Positions 10,962 through 19,572 are shown, counted from the stretch's first letter. The stretch is 64,000 nt of DNA from Solidesulfovibrio carbinoliphilus subsp. oakridgensis (GCF_000177215.2 NZ_CM001368.1:1488001-1552000); one strand, 5' to 3'. Notes: generated by a model not told the origin, from the letters alone. Program-made: numbers and translations.

Positions 10962-12671
10962 CTAGTCCTCCCCCTTGGTCTTGGCGGTCTTTTTGTAGTT
11001 CTCGCGGCGCTGGTGGTAGTAGCCGATGGCGAACATGCCCTGCTCGTCCAGGGACAGGTGCTTGGGAAACGTCTGGACGGCGCCCAGGATTTCCTCGATG
11101 CGCCGGTCGGAGACGCCGCCGTATTCGGCCTTTTCGATGTGGTGCTGGGCCAGCCGCATGAGTTGCGGAAAAACCGCCGCCGGGGTGGCCGAGGCCGAGC
11201 CGTAGTAACGGTCGCGGATGGTGGTGTTGGCGCCGGGTATGGCTTCCTGCTGGGCTTTTTCCAGGACGGCGAACAATCGCCCCAGCCGGTAGCCGATATC
11301 GGCGGACGTCTGATCGAGACTCACGGACACCTCCTTTGGGGTGTTGCGCACGAGATACGCCTTGAGCATGGCCGCGCGCAGGTAGTTGACGGTCTGATCG
11401 GCCCGTATCCGGGCGATGACCGCTGCCGGCAGGCTGGCCGGATAGGGTGCGTCGGTCAGTATGGAACGCATGAGGGCCCCGGCCAGGGCCGGATTGACGT
11501 TTTTGAGGTCGTTTTGCGGGGCGGTTTCCCGCAGGAGCTGCCACAAGCCCGGGAACTCGGGCTCGGTGTCCCAGGTCCGCTCCAGGTTCAGGGCCGCGAA
11601 ATGGCGGCCCACGGTCTGGCACACGCCGTCCACGGTGTCCTGGTGCCAGAAGCGCACGGACAGGCGGGCGGCGTTAGGGGCCAGCCCCAGGATAAAAAAA
11701 CCGCTTTGTAGGATCTCGGCATCGAAGGCGGGATGTTTGCCGTCCCGGACGGCTTCCAGGAACAGTCGGACCTCGGCCTGGCTGCCGTCGTCGGCCGTGG
11801 GATCGAACAGGAAGCCGAGCAAGCCTTCGACCTCGGACGTGCGTTCTGTCCAGAAGACCGTGGTGGCGTCGCCGATCTGGACCCGCTGGCGGCTGCCTTT
11901 GCGCAGCAGGTGGTTGAGCGCCGTGGTATAGGCGAATGCAGCCGGCTCCCCTACCGGACCGTTGTAGCTCTGTTCCTTGCCGTAAGATTCAAAAGAATGC
12001 TGGTTGTAGGAAACCAACAATGCACCGACCGACTGGGCATCACGCACCCCTTGAATTTTCGGATGCAACTTGGCGATGGGCGCGTCCTGCCCGGTGACGA
12101 GGCACATGCCGCGCCGTTCCTTGGAAGCGCCGGCCAGATGATCCAGCCAGGCCTGGCGCACGGCCGGGCGTTCGTGGACGTAGCCCAGGCCGCCGCCGGC
12201 CAGCCGGAAAACGAGATTGCAGCCTTTGACCATCTCCTCCCAGCGGGGCAGGTCCGGCGCGTCGGCCGGGTCCCAGGCGTCGAGAAAAGCCAACACGGCG
12301 GCCATGCCGGCGTCGTCCAGGCCGTCGCCGATGGCGTGGCAGCGGGCCTTGAAGGCGGCAAAGGTCTTGGCCGTGCGCTCGGGTTTGCCCTTGTCGTCGG
12401 CCCCGAGCACGTAGCCGGTGTTGTCCCACAGGAAGTTGGCGGCAACGCCCACCGACCGTTTGACGGCCTCGGGCACCACCAGTTCCTGGGGCGTGGCCTT
12501 CTTTCCGTCCGTCTGGCGCAGATCGAAGACCGGCGGCTCGGCCAGCCGGCCGTCGGCGTCGATGTGCAGGGCGAAGTGGATTTTCTGGCGCGAGAACCCG
12601 GAGAGCGGCACCACCGGTTCCGGCTCCCGGCTCAGGCGGTCGTAATAGGCAGCCAGGGAGGAGAGGATCAT
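10962..12671 (-). CDS. cas8c: Type I-C Cascade large subunit Cas8c (Csd1)
   Basis: A 569-residue protein of the Csd1 family, recognised by its length, its position and segments such as PLSGFSRQKIHFAL near the N-terminus and CLVTGQDAPIAKLHPKIQGV in the middle. Cas8c reads the PAM, which is TTC in characterised type I-C systems including that of Desulfovibrio vulgaris, and opens the target duplex. In this subtype an internal start within cas8c often yields the small subunit Cas11c. That is likely here too because no separate small-subunit gene exists, but it cannot be proved from sequence. The start overlaps the cas5 stop by 4 bp. Confidence 0.95.
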   Translation of the reverse strand: MILSSLAAYYDRLSREPEPVVPLSGFSRQKIHFALHIDADGRLAEPPVFDLRQTDGKKATPQELVVPEAVKRSVGVAANFLWDNTGYVLGADDKGKPERTAKTFAAFKARCHAIGDGLDDAGMAAVLAFLDAWDPADAPDLPRWEEMVKGCNLVFRLAGGGLGYVHERPAVRQAWLDHLAGASKERRGMCLVTGQDAPIAKLHPKIQGVRDAQSVGALLVSYNQHSFESYGKEQSYNGPVGEPAAFAYTTALNHLLRKGSRQRVQIGDATTVFWTERTSEVEGLLGFLFDPTADDGSQAEVRLFLEAVRDGKHPAFDAEILQSGFFILGLAPNAARLSVRFWHQDTVDGVCQTVGRHFAALNLERTWDTEPEFPGLWQLLRETAPQNDLKNVNPALAGALMRSILTDAPYPASLPAAVIARIRADQTVNYLRAAMLKAYLVRNTPKEVSVSLDQTSADIGYRLGRLFAVLEKAQQEAIPGANTTIRDRYYGSASATPAAVFPQLMRLAQHHIEKAEYGGVSDRRIEEILGAVQTFPKHLSLDEQGMFAIGYYHQRRENYKKTAKTKGED

Positions 12672-13324
12672 GCCCGCACCTCCGCCGCTTCGAACCGGGG
12701 GACGTCGATGACGCCGCCGGCCAGCCGGGCCCGGAAGAACTTTGGCGTCATGTCGTGGGCGAAGTCGATGTCGTGGAGCATGAACCCCAGGTCCTTGTCG
12801 CGGTCCTGGTCGGCCAGCGCCGAGGCCGGGGCCGGGCCGTCGAGCAGTTCGAAGAAGGCCGGGAACTCACGGCAGCCCAGATAGGGCTGGTTGAAGCACT
12901 GGCCCTTGCGCGCCCGGCGCTTGAACATTTCCGTGTGTTTGGCGGCGTTGTCGTCCTGGCCCGTCAGTTCGAAATGGGCTTCGATGACATAAGCCACGTC
13001 ACGCAGCACGAGCGAGGCACGCTGCTGCCGGTCGTCTTCGGTGAAAAGCGGCGGCGGCGTCCCGCCCTTCATGGCGGACTTGATGTTGCCGTAGGGAATC
13101 TTGCCGCCGAGTTCGTTGCGGCGGATGGCAGTGAAACGGATGGGATGCAAAACGTGGATGCGGTCGATGACCCAGGTGATGCCGGGCTTCCAATAGACGG
13201 CTTCCAGGATGCCGCGCGCGGCCGACGGCGTAATGACGTCGTAGGAGACGCGTTCGGACTTCATTTCAGGTCTCGTGAAGCAGGCGAAATCGCCCCAGAC
13301 CTTGAGCCTGACGCCAAAGGACAT
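12668..13324 (-). CDS. cas5c: Type I-C Cas5c (Cas5d): crRNA endoribonuclease and Cascade subunit
   Basis: A 218-residue RAMP protein beginning MSFGVRLKVWGDFACFTRPE, typical of Cas5d. In type I-C it replaces Cas6: it cuts each repeat below the hairpin to leave an 11-nt 5' handle and then stays bound to it. A Tyr at position 44 (VYWKP) sits where Cas5d enzymes have a catalytic Tyr, and a Lys-containing segment (YGNIKSAMKGG) follows. The ATG at 13324 has an excellent AAGGAGG site 5 bp upstream. This is the first cas gene after the CreR-like element. Cas5c recognises exactly the handle sequence preserved there. Confidence 0.95.
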   Translation of the reverse strand: MSFGVRLKVWGDFACFTRPEMKSERVSYDVITPSAARGILEAVYWKPGITWVIDRIHVLHPIRFTAIRRNELGGKIPYGNIKSAMKGGTPPPLFTEDDRQQRASLVLRDVAYVIEAHFELTGQDDNAAKHTEMFKRRARKGQCFNQPYLGCREFPAFFELLDGPAPASALADQDRDKDLGFMLHDIDFAHDMTPKFFRARLAGGVIDVPRFEAAEVRA

Positions 13325-13390
13325 GCCAACCTCCTTGCTGGTGTGCGATGGAGCGTGGCCACTGCCGCGTGTTATTCTCTGAGTTGGCAG

Positions 13391-13400
13391 ACCTCCTTTC
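13391..13400 (-). promoter_or_regulatory. Strong Shine-Dalgarno-like sequence without a usable start codon
   Basis: GAAAGGAGGT on the minus strand is a near-perfect anti-SD complement. It is followed by no ATG, GTG or TTG at a usable distance; a CTG lies in frame with cas5. The real cas5 site is a second AAGGAGG near 13330. It may be decoy, vestigial, or part of the regulatory RNA described at 13402-13541. Confidence 0.4.
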
Positions 13401-13401
13401 C

Positions 13402-13488
13402 CCTGCCCTGGCGGACAGGATTATTTGCAATTATCTAACAATAACTGTTTCAATCCGCTTTCCGGCAGCTCTCGCCGCTTTTTGCGAC
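13402..13488 (-). ncRNA. CreR-like pseudo-crRNA: degenerate I-C repeat, pseudo-spacer, hairpin
   Basis: Read on the minus strand. The pseudo-repeat (13488-13447) starts GTCGC, contains a diverged hairpin (CGGC-GAGAGCT-GCCG) and ends GCGGATTGAAAC. Those last 12 nt are identical to the array repeat and cover the full 11-nt crRNA handle. The pseudo-spacer begins at 13446 (AGTTATTGTTAGATAA...). A 7-bp hairpin (13419-13402) follows about 27 nt later and could define the RNA 3' end. No second repeat is present. The pseudo-spacer matches 14 of the first 16 positions of a site at 13527-13512 flanked by a TTC PAM; the mismatches are at 6 and 12. A Cascade-bound regulatory RNA that represses the cas5-cas2 operon is inferred from this. 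Confidence 0.8.
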
Positions 13489-13511
13489 GAGACTCACCTG
13501 AAAGTCGTTCT

Positions 13512-13541
13512 TTATTTAACATTAACTGAATTTTAAATCAA
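13512..13541 (-). promoter_or_regulatory. Predicted cas5-operon promoter overlapped by the pseudo-spacer target and TTC PAM
   Basis: On the minus strand, TTGATT (13541-13536) and TTAAAT (13519-13514), 16 bp apart, form a plausible sigma-70 promoter that starts near 13507. It would transcribe the CreR-like element and then cas5-cas2. The target is TTC at 13530-13528 followed by AGTTAATGTTAAATAA at 13527-13512, so a bound Cascade would cover the promoter spacer and all of the -10 box. The promoter call is by eye; the PAM and target match are read directly. Confidence 0.65.
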
Positions 13542-13595
13542 CAAGAAAATAAACATTTGCATAAATAAAACAGACAAACGATATGAGACACTAAG

Positions 13596-13624
13596 CCCCC
13601 CCGCCGGCCGAAGCGGCAGAGGGG
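13596..13624 (-). terminator. Possible cas3 terminator
   Basis: Just after the cas3 stop codon, the minus strand can fold CCCC...GCCG-CTT-CGGC...GGGG and is followed by a T-rich stretch (13590-13560). This would separate cas3 from the downstream promoter that drives the rest of the cas genes. The U-tract is interrupted, so confidence is moderate. Confidence 0.45.
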
Positions 13625-13633
13625 ACCGCGTTG

Positions 13634-15868
13634 TCACGCTATCCAGTCCTCGCCCCGAAAAACGCCGGCCGCGTCGCCGGACAAGCCCTCTTCGTCGTCG
13701 TAGCGCGACATCCGGCGCAGCACATAAAATCGCTCTTGCACGCATTCCACGTCGCCGGCCGCCACCAGCGCCGCCCGCACCCGGGCCGGTACCTGCACCG
13801 TGTAGCGCTGGGCGCTGCGGGCCAGACCGCCGGTATGCTCGGCGTGTTCGAGCCCCCGGACAATGGCCTCCCCCGCCTGGCCCCAGGGGATGATGACCGG
13901 TTCGCACGCGCTCTCGATCATCTGGAACTCGTGAGCCACCTGGCGAAACGGAAAATCGAGGGTATTGGCCCCGGCGTGCAGGGCGGCGAAGATTCCCGCG
14001 ATCCGGTCGTTTTTCTTGTCCAGGCCGTCCGGGCCGACGCGCCAGTAAAGCGCCTCGAAATAGGCCGCAACCGCCTCCGGCGACAACGGATCGGCAAAGG
14101 CCCGCAGCACCACATGCCCCTCCTCGGCCGCCCGGCGCAGCTCTCCGGCCGGCGGCGCGGCTTCGGCCTCGAAAACATAGACCACGCCCTCGGCCAGCTC
14201 CCCTTCGCGGTTGCAGCGCCCGGCCGCCTGGGCCACGCTGTCCACCCCGGCCTCGGCCCGATAGACTGCCGGAAAACTCACATCCACGCCGCACTCGATG
14301 AGCTGGGTGCTGACCACCCGGCACGGCTGCCCCGCCTTGAGCGCCGCCCGGATGGCCGCCAGCTTCTCGGAGCGATGGGCCGGACACATGCTGGCGCTCA
14401 GATGAAAGACCCCCGCCCCCGGCCCAAGCAGGCCGTGGAGCCGCCGGGCATGGGCCCGGGTGTTGACCACGCACAGGACCTGCTCGTGCTCCCGCAGCCG
14501 CTTGACGAGTTCGTCGTCGGTGAGCTTGCCCAGATGGGCGACGCGGGTCCGTTTCAAGGCCGCGAAAAGCCCGGGCACGTCGGCCACGATCTCGCGGGGC
14601 GGCTCCAGGCCGAAGGCAAATCCCTCGCGCCGGGTGAGCGCCGGCTGGGTGGCCGTGCATAGAACCACCGTCGTGCCATAGCTCTCGGAAAGCTCGCGAA
14701 GGGCCTCGAGGCACGGCCGCAGCAAGGTCGGCGGCAGCATCTGCGCCTCGTCCAGGATGACCACGCTCTTGGCGATGTTGTGGAGCTTGCGGCAGCGTGA
14801 GGAGCGGTGGGCGAAAAGCGATTCGAAAAACTGCACGCTGGTGGTGACGACAAGGGGCGCGTCCCAGTTCTCGGCGGCCAGTTCGTGACGCCGGCCAAGG
14901 CCCTCGTCGCCGGCGGGTTCGGCCGCGTCCTTATCTGTCCGACGCTTGGGATCGTAATTGCTGTGATGCTCCACCACCGCTTCCGGCCCGACGGCCGACC
15001 GGAACACGTCGGCGTTCTGCTCGATGATGCTGGTATAGGGAATGACGTAGATGACCTGTTTACGGTCATGGGTAATGGCGTGGTTGAGGGCAAAGGCCAG
15101 CGACGACAGGGTTTTGCCGCCGCCGGTCGGCACGGTGAGCGAAAAAAGGCCCGGCGCGTCCCCGGCCGCCCCCAGACACCAGCCGAGCACCTTGGCCCGC
15201 CAGGGATCGACGGGCGAAGGCTCGGCCTTGGCGGCAAATTGGGCCAGATGGGCGGTCAGACGCTCCCGCATGGTTTCCAGCGTCGGATAGCCGCCGCGAT
15301 GGGCGTGTTTCTCCCGGTCCAGAAAGGCTTCGGTATCGAGAAAATCCGCATCGACCAAGCAGGAATAGAGCATGCGGATGAAAAAGGCGCATTGAAAACC
15401 GGTGCGGCCGAGGGCCGGGGTGAAGGGAAAGGCTTCGGGCGCCTGCCTGCTGTCGGCCAGGGTTCGGGCCGGCTCGGGCACGAGGGCGGCCTTGAGCCGC
15501 GCCGCCAGACAGGCGAGGTCGTTGTCCCGCCCGTCAGGCAGCCCGGCATGGTGGCCGGCGATGCAGTAGGCGAGGAGCTTGCCCGGCCCCTTGAAGCGGT
15601 CCACGGCCAGCCGGGCCCCGGCCGAGGAATGGTCGACCCGCTGGCCGTCCCCGGCCAGCCGCCGCTGGAAGGCCTCGGTGTACTTGCCGGCGTCGTGGAA
15701 GAGTCCGGCCAACGCGCCCCACTCCCCCGCGCCGAACCGATCGGCAAAGTCCCGGGCCAGAGCGCCCACGCCGTGCAAATGCGCCGCCAACCCCTGCCAC
15801 GCCGACTGGGGCTGCCCTTCCCGGCTGTGGGCGAACCACGGCCCGTCCGATGCTGCTTTCTTTCCCAT
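13634..15868 (-). CDS. cas3: CRISPR-associated helicase/nuclease Cas3 (type I-C)
   Basis: A 744-residue Cas3 with an N-terminal HD nuclease (His30, His32, LFHDAGK with His58-Asp59, HHAG at 106-109) and a superfamily 2 helicase: Walker A PTGGGKT (248-253), DEAQ box (373-376) and the C-terminal QAAGRCNREG motif. It is recruited by Cascade to nick and degrade the non-target strand in the 3'-5' direction. The ATG at 15868 is preferred over a TTG 39 bp upstream because GGGAGG lies just before it. The gene is separated from cas5 by 309 bp holding a probable terminator and the regulatory element, so it forms its own unit. All catalytic motifs are intact. Confidence 0.96.
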   Translation of the reverse strand: MGKKAASDGPWFAHSREGQPQSAWQGLAAHLHGVGALARDFADRFGAGEWGALAGLFHDAGKYTEAFQRRLAGDGQRVDHSSAGARLAVDRFKGPGKLLAYCIAGHHAGLPDGRDNDLACLAARLKAALVPEPARTLADSRQAPEAFPFTPALGRTGFQCAFFIRMLYSCLVDADFLDTEAFLDREKHAHRGGYPTLETMRERLTAHLAQFAAKAEPSPVDPWRAKVLGWCLGAAGDAPGLFSLTVPTGGGKTLSSLAFALNHAITHDRKQVIYVIPYTSIIEQNADVFRSAVGPEAVVEHHSNYDPKRRTDKDAAEPAGDEGLGRRHELAAENWDAPLVVTTSVQFFESLFAHRSSRCRKLHNIAKSVVILDEAQMLPPTLLRPCLEALRELSESYGTTVVLCTATQPALTRREGFAFGLEPPREIVADVPGLFAALKRTRVAHLGKLTDDELVKRLREHEQVLCVVNTRAHARRLHGLLGPGAGVFHLSASMCPAHRSEKLAAIRAALKAGQPCRVVSTQLIECGVDVSFPAVYRAEAGVDSVAQAAGRCNREGELAEGVVYVFEAEAAPPAGELRRAAEEGHVVLRAFADPLSPEAVAAYFEALYWRVGPDGLDKKNDRIAGIFAALHAGANTLDFPFRQVAHEFQMIESACEPVIIPWGQAGEAIVRGLEHAEHTGGLARSAQRYTVQVPARVRAALVAAGDVECVQERFYVLRRMSRYDDEEGLSGDAAGVFRGEDWIA

Positions 15869-15934
15869 CCCGCCTCCCGCGCGCCGCCCGATCAGGGCCA
15901 ACGCCAAAACAAGTTTTCCTATTTAATATAGTAT

Positions 15935-15952
15935 GACTCATTTTATGGCAAG
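15935..15952 (-). promoter_or_regulatory. Predicted cas3 promoter region
   Basis: Upstream of cas3 the minus strand has TTGCCA (15952-15947) followed after 15-17 bp by TATATTAA in an AT-rich patch, a good sigma-70-like promoter ending close to 15924. No TTC-flanked match to the pseudo-spacer was found here, so cas3 may not share the proposed repression. Confidence 0.5.
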
Positions 15953-16056
15953 GATAATCGATCCCTTCCGTCGCCGGCCAGAGCCAGGCAGACACCGGGA
16001 GTCGGGCGGTACAGGGCCGCCCCATACGGAAAGGCCTTCCGATTAGCAGGGGGGAA

Positions 16057-16674
16057 TCAGCGGGGGAATCCAGTCCAAGAAACCTTTTTCCGGTGCCAAC
16101 CCTGCTTGATGGTAAAAACCATCATGGCGAAAACGGCGCCCAGGGTGTCGGCCAGCATATCCTTCTGCGCATCCCAGGGGTCTCCCTGGCTGCCCAGAAA
16201 CTCCACGCCCGCCTCGCCCCCTTCCAGGACCGCATAGCCCCATTCGATGATTTCGTAGGCGCAGGCCACGGCCATGATGGCCGTCAGGCCGAAAAGGAGA
16301 AGGACCGCCGGATGGGCGAGACGTTTTCGCCACAGCAACTCGGCGAGAGGAAAAGCGTAAAATCCGACAGCAAAGTGGGCGACCCGGTCAAAATGGTTGC
16401 GTTCGAAGCCGAAAAGGTTGGTGACCCAGCTGAACGGGACGTTGGCGAACGTATAATGCCCGCCGATGGTGTGCAAAAACAGCCAGACGGCCATCATCGC
16501 ATAGGCCAGATTGGAATAGCGAAATTTCCGGTAGGTGAAGGCCAGGAGCAAAAACATCCCCATGACCGGAATATTCTCCGCCCACCAGACCTCCCTGGAG
16601 ACAGGCGCTATCGCCAGGACCGTGAAGAAGCCTGCAAACAGGAGTCCGAGAATTTGCGGGAATCGGGCGTTCAT
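16057..16674 (-). CDS. DUF2238 (YjdF-like) inner-membrane protein
   Basis: A 205-residue protein with about six hydrophobic segments. It has the family hallmarks of DUF2238/YjdF: an [16 protein letters not shown] segment ([18 protein letters not shown]), [11 protein letters not shown] and a C-terminal [16 protein letters not shown] motif rich in conserved acidic residues within the membrane domain. No biochemical function is established for the family. The gene stands alone, divergent from purT, with 227 bp between the two starts. The ATG at 16674 is the only sensible start. Confidence 0.85.
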   Translation of the reverse strand: MNARFPQILGLLFAGFFTVLAIAPVSREVWWAENIPVMGMFLLLAFTYRKFRYSNLAYAMMAVWLFLHTIGGHYTFANVPFSWVTNLFGFERNHFDRVAHFAVGFYAFPLAELLWRKRLAHPAVLLLFGLTAIMAVACAYEIIEWGYAVLEGGEAGVEFLGSQGDPWDAQKDMLADTLGAVFAMMVFTIKQGWHRKKVSWTGFPR

Positions 16675-16901
16675 ATTGGCTCGACGATATCCCCTTTTTC
16701 ATGGAAGCGCCAGGAGTGGCTCCCGTACCGCCCCTTGGGGCGCATCGCCCCCGGTCATCCGCGCCCAAGGGACCGGATTCCGGACGGGACGCCCCGGCAC
16801 AGGCGAGGCAAAGGCCGCCGGTCCTTCCTGAAAGGCTTGTCCTGGCGGCTCCTCCCCTGTACCTTCGCCCCTCCCGTTATCCGCCTGCCAAGGAGGTTTT
16901 C

Positions 16902-18083
16902 ATGGCGAACATCGGCACGCCGCTCACCGGGTCCGCGACCCGGCTCCTGCTGCTCGGCTCCGGCGAACTCGGCAAGGAAGTGGCCATCGAGGCCCAGCGA
17001 CTGGGCGTCGAGGTCATCGCCGTGGACCGTTACCCCAATGCCCCGGCCATGCAGGTCGCGCACCGCGCCCACGTCGTCAGCATGCTCGACGCCGCCGCCC
17101 TGCGCCGGATCATCGAAACCGAAAAGCCGGACTTCGTGGTGCCGGAAATCGAGGCCATCGCCACCGAGGAACTGCTCGCCCTCGAAGCCGAAGGCACAAC
17201 CGTGGTGCCGACGGCCCGGGCCGCCCGGCTGACCATGGACCGCGAAGGCATCCGCCGGCTCGCCGCCGAGGAATTGGGCCTTGCGACCTCGCCCTACCGT
17301 TTCGCCGGCACGAAAGAGGAATTCCTGGCCGCCTGCCGGACGGTCGGCTTCCCCTGCGTCATAAAGCCGGTCATGTCCTCTTCCGGCAAGGGGCAAAGCG
17401 TGGCCCGAAACGAGGCCGAGGCCGAAAAATCCTGGGAGTACGCCCAGACGGCCGGACGGGCCGGGGCGGGCCGGGTCATCGTGGAAGGGTTTGTGGACTT
17501 CGATTACGAGATCACGCTCCTGACCGTCCGGCACGCCGGGGGCACCAGCTTTTGCGCGCCCATCGGCCACCGGCAGGAGAAAGGGGATTACCGCGAATCC
17601 TGGCAGCCCCATCCCATGGGCGAAGCCGCCCTGGCCGAGGCCCGGCGCATGGCCCAGGCCGTCACCGCGGCCCTTGGCGGACGGGGGCTTTTCGGCGTGG
17701 AGCTCTTTGTCAAAGGCGAGACGGTGCTCTTCTCGGAAGTGTCGCCCCGGCCCCACGACACGGGCATGGTCACGCTCATTTCCCAGGACCTGTCCGAATT
17801 CGCCCTGCACGTCCGGGCCATCCTGGGCCTGCCCATCCCGGCCATCCGCCAGTACGGGCCGGCCGCCTCCCGCGTCATCCTGGCCGAAGGCGACTCCACG
17901 GCCCCGGGCTACGACATCGCCCCGGAAGCCCTGGCCGAGCCCGACACGGCCATTCGGCTTTTCGGCAAGCCCCAGGTGCACGGCCTTCGCCGCATGGGCG
18001 TGGCGCTCGCCCTTGGCAACGACGTGGAGGACGCCAGGCGCAAGGCCATTGCCACGGCCTCGAAAGTCCGGGTCACCCTGTAG
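16902..18083 (+). CDS. purT: Formate-dependent phosphoribosylglycinamide formyltransferase 2 (PurT)
   Basis: A 393-residue ATP-grasp enzyme that makes formylglycinamide ribonucleotide from GAR, formate and ATP, the third step of purine synthesis without folate. Visible features are the N-terminal nucleotide-binding [11 protein letters not shown] loop, the [10 protein letters not shown] segment, the ATP-grasp loop [12 protein letters not shown] and the metal-binding [14 protein letters not shown] motif. Length matches E. coli PurT. The start ATG at 16902 has AAGGAGG 5 bp upstream. It is monocistronic; about 210 bp without any clear gene follow. Formate use fits an anaerobe with abundant formate. 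Confidence 0.96.
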   Translation: MANIGTPLTGSATRLLLLGSGELGKEVAIEAQRLGVEVIAVDRYPNAPAMQVAHRAHVVSMLDAAALRRIIETEKPDFVVPEIEAIATEELLALEAEGTTVVPTARAARLTMDREGIRRLAAEELGLATSPYRFAGTKEEFLAACRTVGFPCVIKPVMSSSGKGQSVARNEAEAEKSWEYAQTAGRAGAGRVIVEGFVDFDYEITLLTVRHAGGTSFCAPIGHRQEKGDYRESWQPHPMGEAALAEARRMAQAVTAALGGRGLFGVELFVKGETVLFSEVSPRPHDTGMVTLISQDLSEFALHVRAILGLPIPAIRQYGPAASRVILAEGDSTAPGYDIAPEALAEPDTAIRLFGKPQVHGLRRMGVALALGNDVEDARRKAIATASKVRVTL

Positions 18084-18295
18084 AGGCCTCGCCGGGCCCG
18101 GCGGCCGGGGAGGACCCGCCGTTTGGCCCGGCCCACGGTCCACGGGCCTCGCGCCCCCTCCTCCCGGCCGCGGCGGATTTGCGCAACGCGCCAGAGGTCT
18201 TGGCTCCCTGGAGGCGCCTCCCGGGGGCCTGCCTGTCCGGTGGACAGGGCGTTTTCGCCACCCCCGGCAGATCGCCCGGCAACGCTCGGCGCCGG

Positions 18296-18712
18296 TCAGT
18301 TCGTAATCGCCACGTCCAGGGTGTAGGTGGTGTCTTTTCCGCGCATCGCCCCGACAATGATCTTGTACGTTCCACTTTCCGGCAAGGTTCCTTGCCACGT
18401 GGTCGCGTCATCGTCCTCACCGGCTCCGGGCAGGTACTTCCCTGCCTTGCCAGGCAACTGGAGGTGGAAAAGCACGAGCTTCAGCTTGTTGGTGACGGTG
18501 ACCTTCATGGTCTGCCCGGCCTTGGCGGTAACGGGGTAGATGTCCCGATCCATCCCCTCAATATCGCCCTTGAAGCTGGCGCTGTTGGCTCCGGTGGCGA
18601 AGGCGATCGGTTTCATGTCCTTGGCTTGAAGGGCATTGGGGGAAAGGAGGCCGGCCGGGCAGAGCGCAACAACGGCAAAAGTCATTGCGCAAATCGAGCG
18701 AGCAAGGTTCAT
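18296..18712 (-). CDS. Secreted beta-sandwich protein, resembles lysozyme-inhibitor/PPC-like domains
   Basis: A 138-residue protein with a Sec signal peptide (MNLARSICAMTFAVVALC... cut near LQAKD). The mature domain has the pattern of small periplasmic beta-sandwich proteins related to g-type lysozyme inhibitors: AKAGQTMKVTVTN, LPGKAGKYLPG and TLPESGTYKI...YTLDVAI. The start at 18712 is preferred over an upstream frame extension because it opens a signal peptide behind GGAAGG. Family assignment is by pattern only. A role in protecting peptidoglycan is possible but not shown. Confidence 0.65.
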   Translation of the reverse strand: MNLARSICAMTFAVVALCPAGLLSPNALQAKDMKPIAFATGANSASFKGDIEGMDRDIYPVTAKAGQTMKVTVTNKLKLVLFHLQLPGKAGKYLPGAGEDDDATTWQGTLPESGTYKIIVGAMRGKDTTYTLDVAITN

Positions 18713-18871
18713 GAGGGTTCCTTCCGTAAAAGATGCACTGCCATGGTACACGCCGCCGTATCGGTGCCGATGGCGACGGGCCATTGAGACACGGGGAATA
18801 TTTGTCTGGATTTGTGGAGCATTTCCCCCCTATCATGGTCCTTGCCCGATCAATCTGGCGAGGAGGTCGTC

Positions 18872-19555
18872 ATGTTCCGTAGCCCATCCTGCTGGCTTCC
18901 TGTGGCGGCCTTATGCTGTCTGCTGGCGACTGTTCCAGCCCAAGGGGCGGGCGGCGGGGAGACGCGGGACGTTTCCATCCCGGGCACGGGTCTCACCCTT
19001 CGCGTGGCCCCGGACATCGCTGTCTTTCCGGGAAAGCCCGCCCATCCCGGCGATGCGACGCTGTCTGTGACCGTGGAAGCCCTGCAAGCCTTCCCCCGAA
19101 ACGGCGTCGTCACCAGGGCCGAGGTCCTGGCCCAGCGAGCGGCCCTGGCCGCAGGCCAGGCCCAGGTGGCCGACGGAGGGGGTGGCGAAGCCGGGCTGGC
19201 CGAGGTCGTGCCCCTCCCAACCGGCGGCTCCGCCGTCATCTATCCCGAGTACAGCGAGTTTGAGGTCTGCGACCTGCGTTTCGCCATGGTTGCCGTTTTT
19301 TTCACGGCCGATCGGCGGATCACCCTCCGCCTGAGCCTCCCCCCTGCGGCCATCGTCAGGGAAAATCCCGTCTTTTTCGGTCACGACAAGGCCAATTGCG
19401 GAGCGGCCGCGGTCTGGAAACATCCCGGGCCGGACCTGTTCAAACGCTTTCACGAGGCGGCCAAGGCCGGTCGTCTTGGGCCGTCTGCCAACGCGTGGTA
19501 CGCCGATTTCACGGCCATCCTGGCCTCCCTGCGCCAGAAGATTCCAGCCGGATGA
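18872..19555 (+). CDS. Secreted protein of unknown function
   Basis: A 227-residue protein with a clear signal peptide (about 1-26, ending VPAQGAGG) behind a strong GAGGAGG site. The mature part is mostly beta-strand-like, with two cysteines (ICD-type CDLRF and NCGAAA) that could pair. I do not recognise the family. It is divergent from the preceding secreted protein (159 bp between starts), so the two could share a regulatory region. It converges on the thioesterase gene downstream. Confidence 0.7.
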   Translation: MFRSPSCWLPVAALCCLLATVPAQGAGGGETRDVSIPGTGLTLRVAPDIAVFPGKPAHPGDATLSVTVEALQAFPRNGVVTRAEVLAQRAALAAGQAQVADGGGGEAGLAEVVPLPTGGSAVIYPEYSEFEVCDLRFAMVAVFFTADRRITLRLSLPPAAIVRENPVFFGHDKANCGAAAVWKHPGPDLFKRFHEAAKAGRLGPSANAWYADFTAILASLRQKIPAG

Positions 19556-19572
19556 AGGTCCATTCGCCCTGG

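Noticed and set aside
13447-13458. Interpretation of the lone GTTTCAATCCGC as a stray repeat left by array rearrangement
   Set aside because: The TTC-flanked match of the adjacent pseudo-spacer to the promoter is unlikely by chance and explains the placement better.
15908-16056. Search for a second pseudo-spacer target at the cas3 promoter
   Set aside because: No TTC followed by a seed match was found on either strand there.
16755-18398. A 547-codon frame opposite purT
   Set aside because: Shadow of purT with no recognisable motif and an Arg/Gly/Pro-rich composition.
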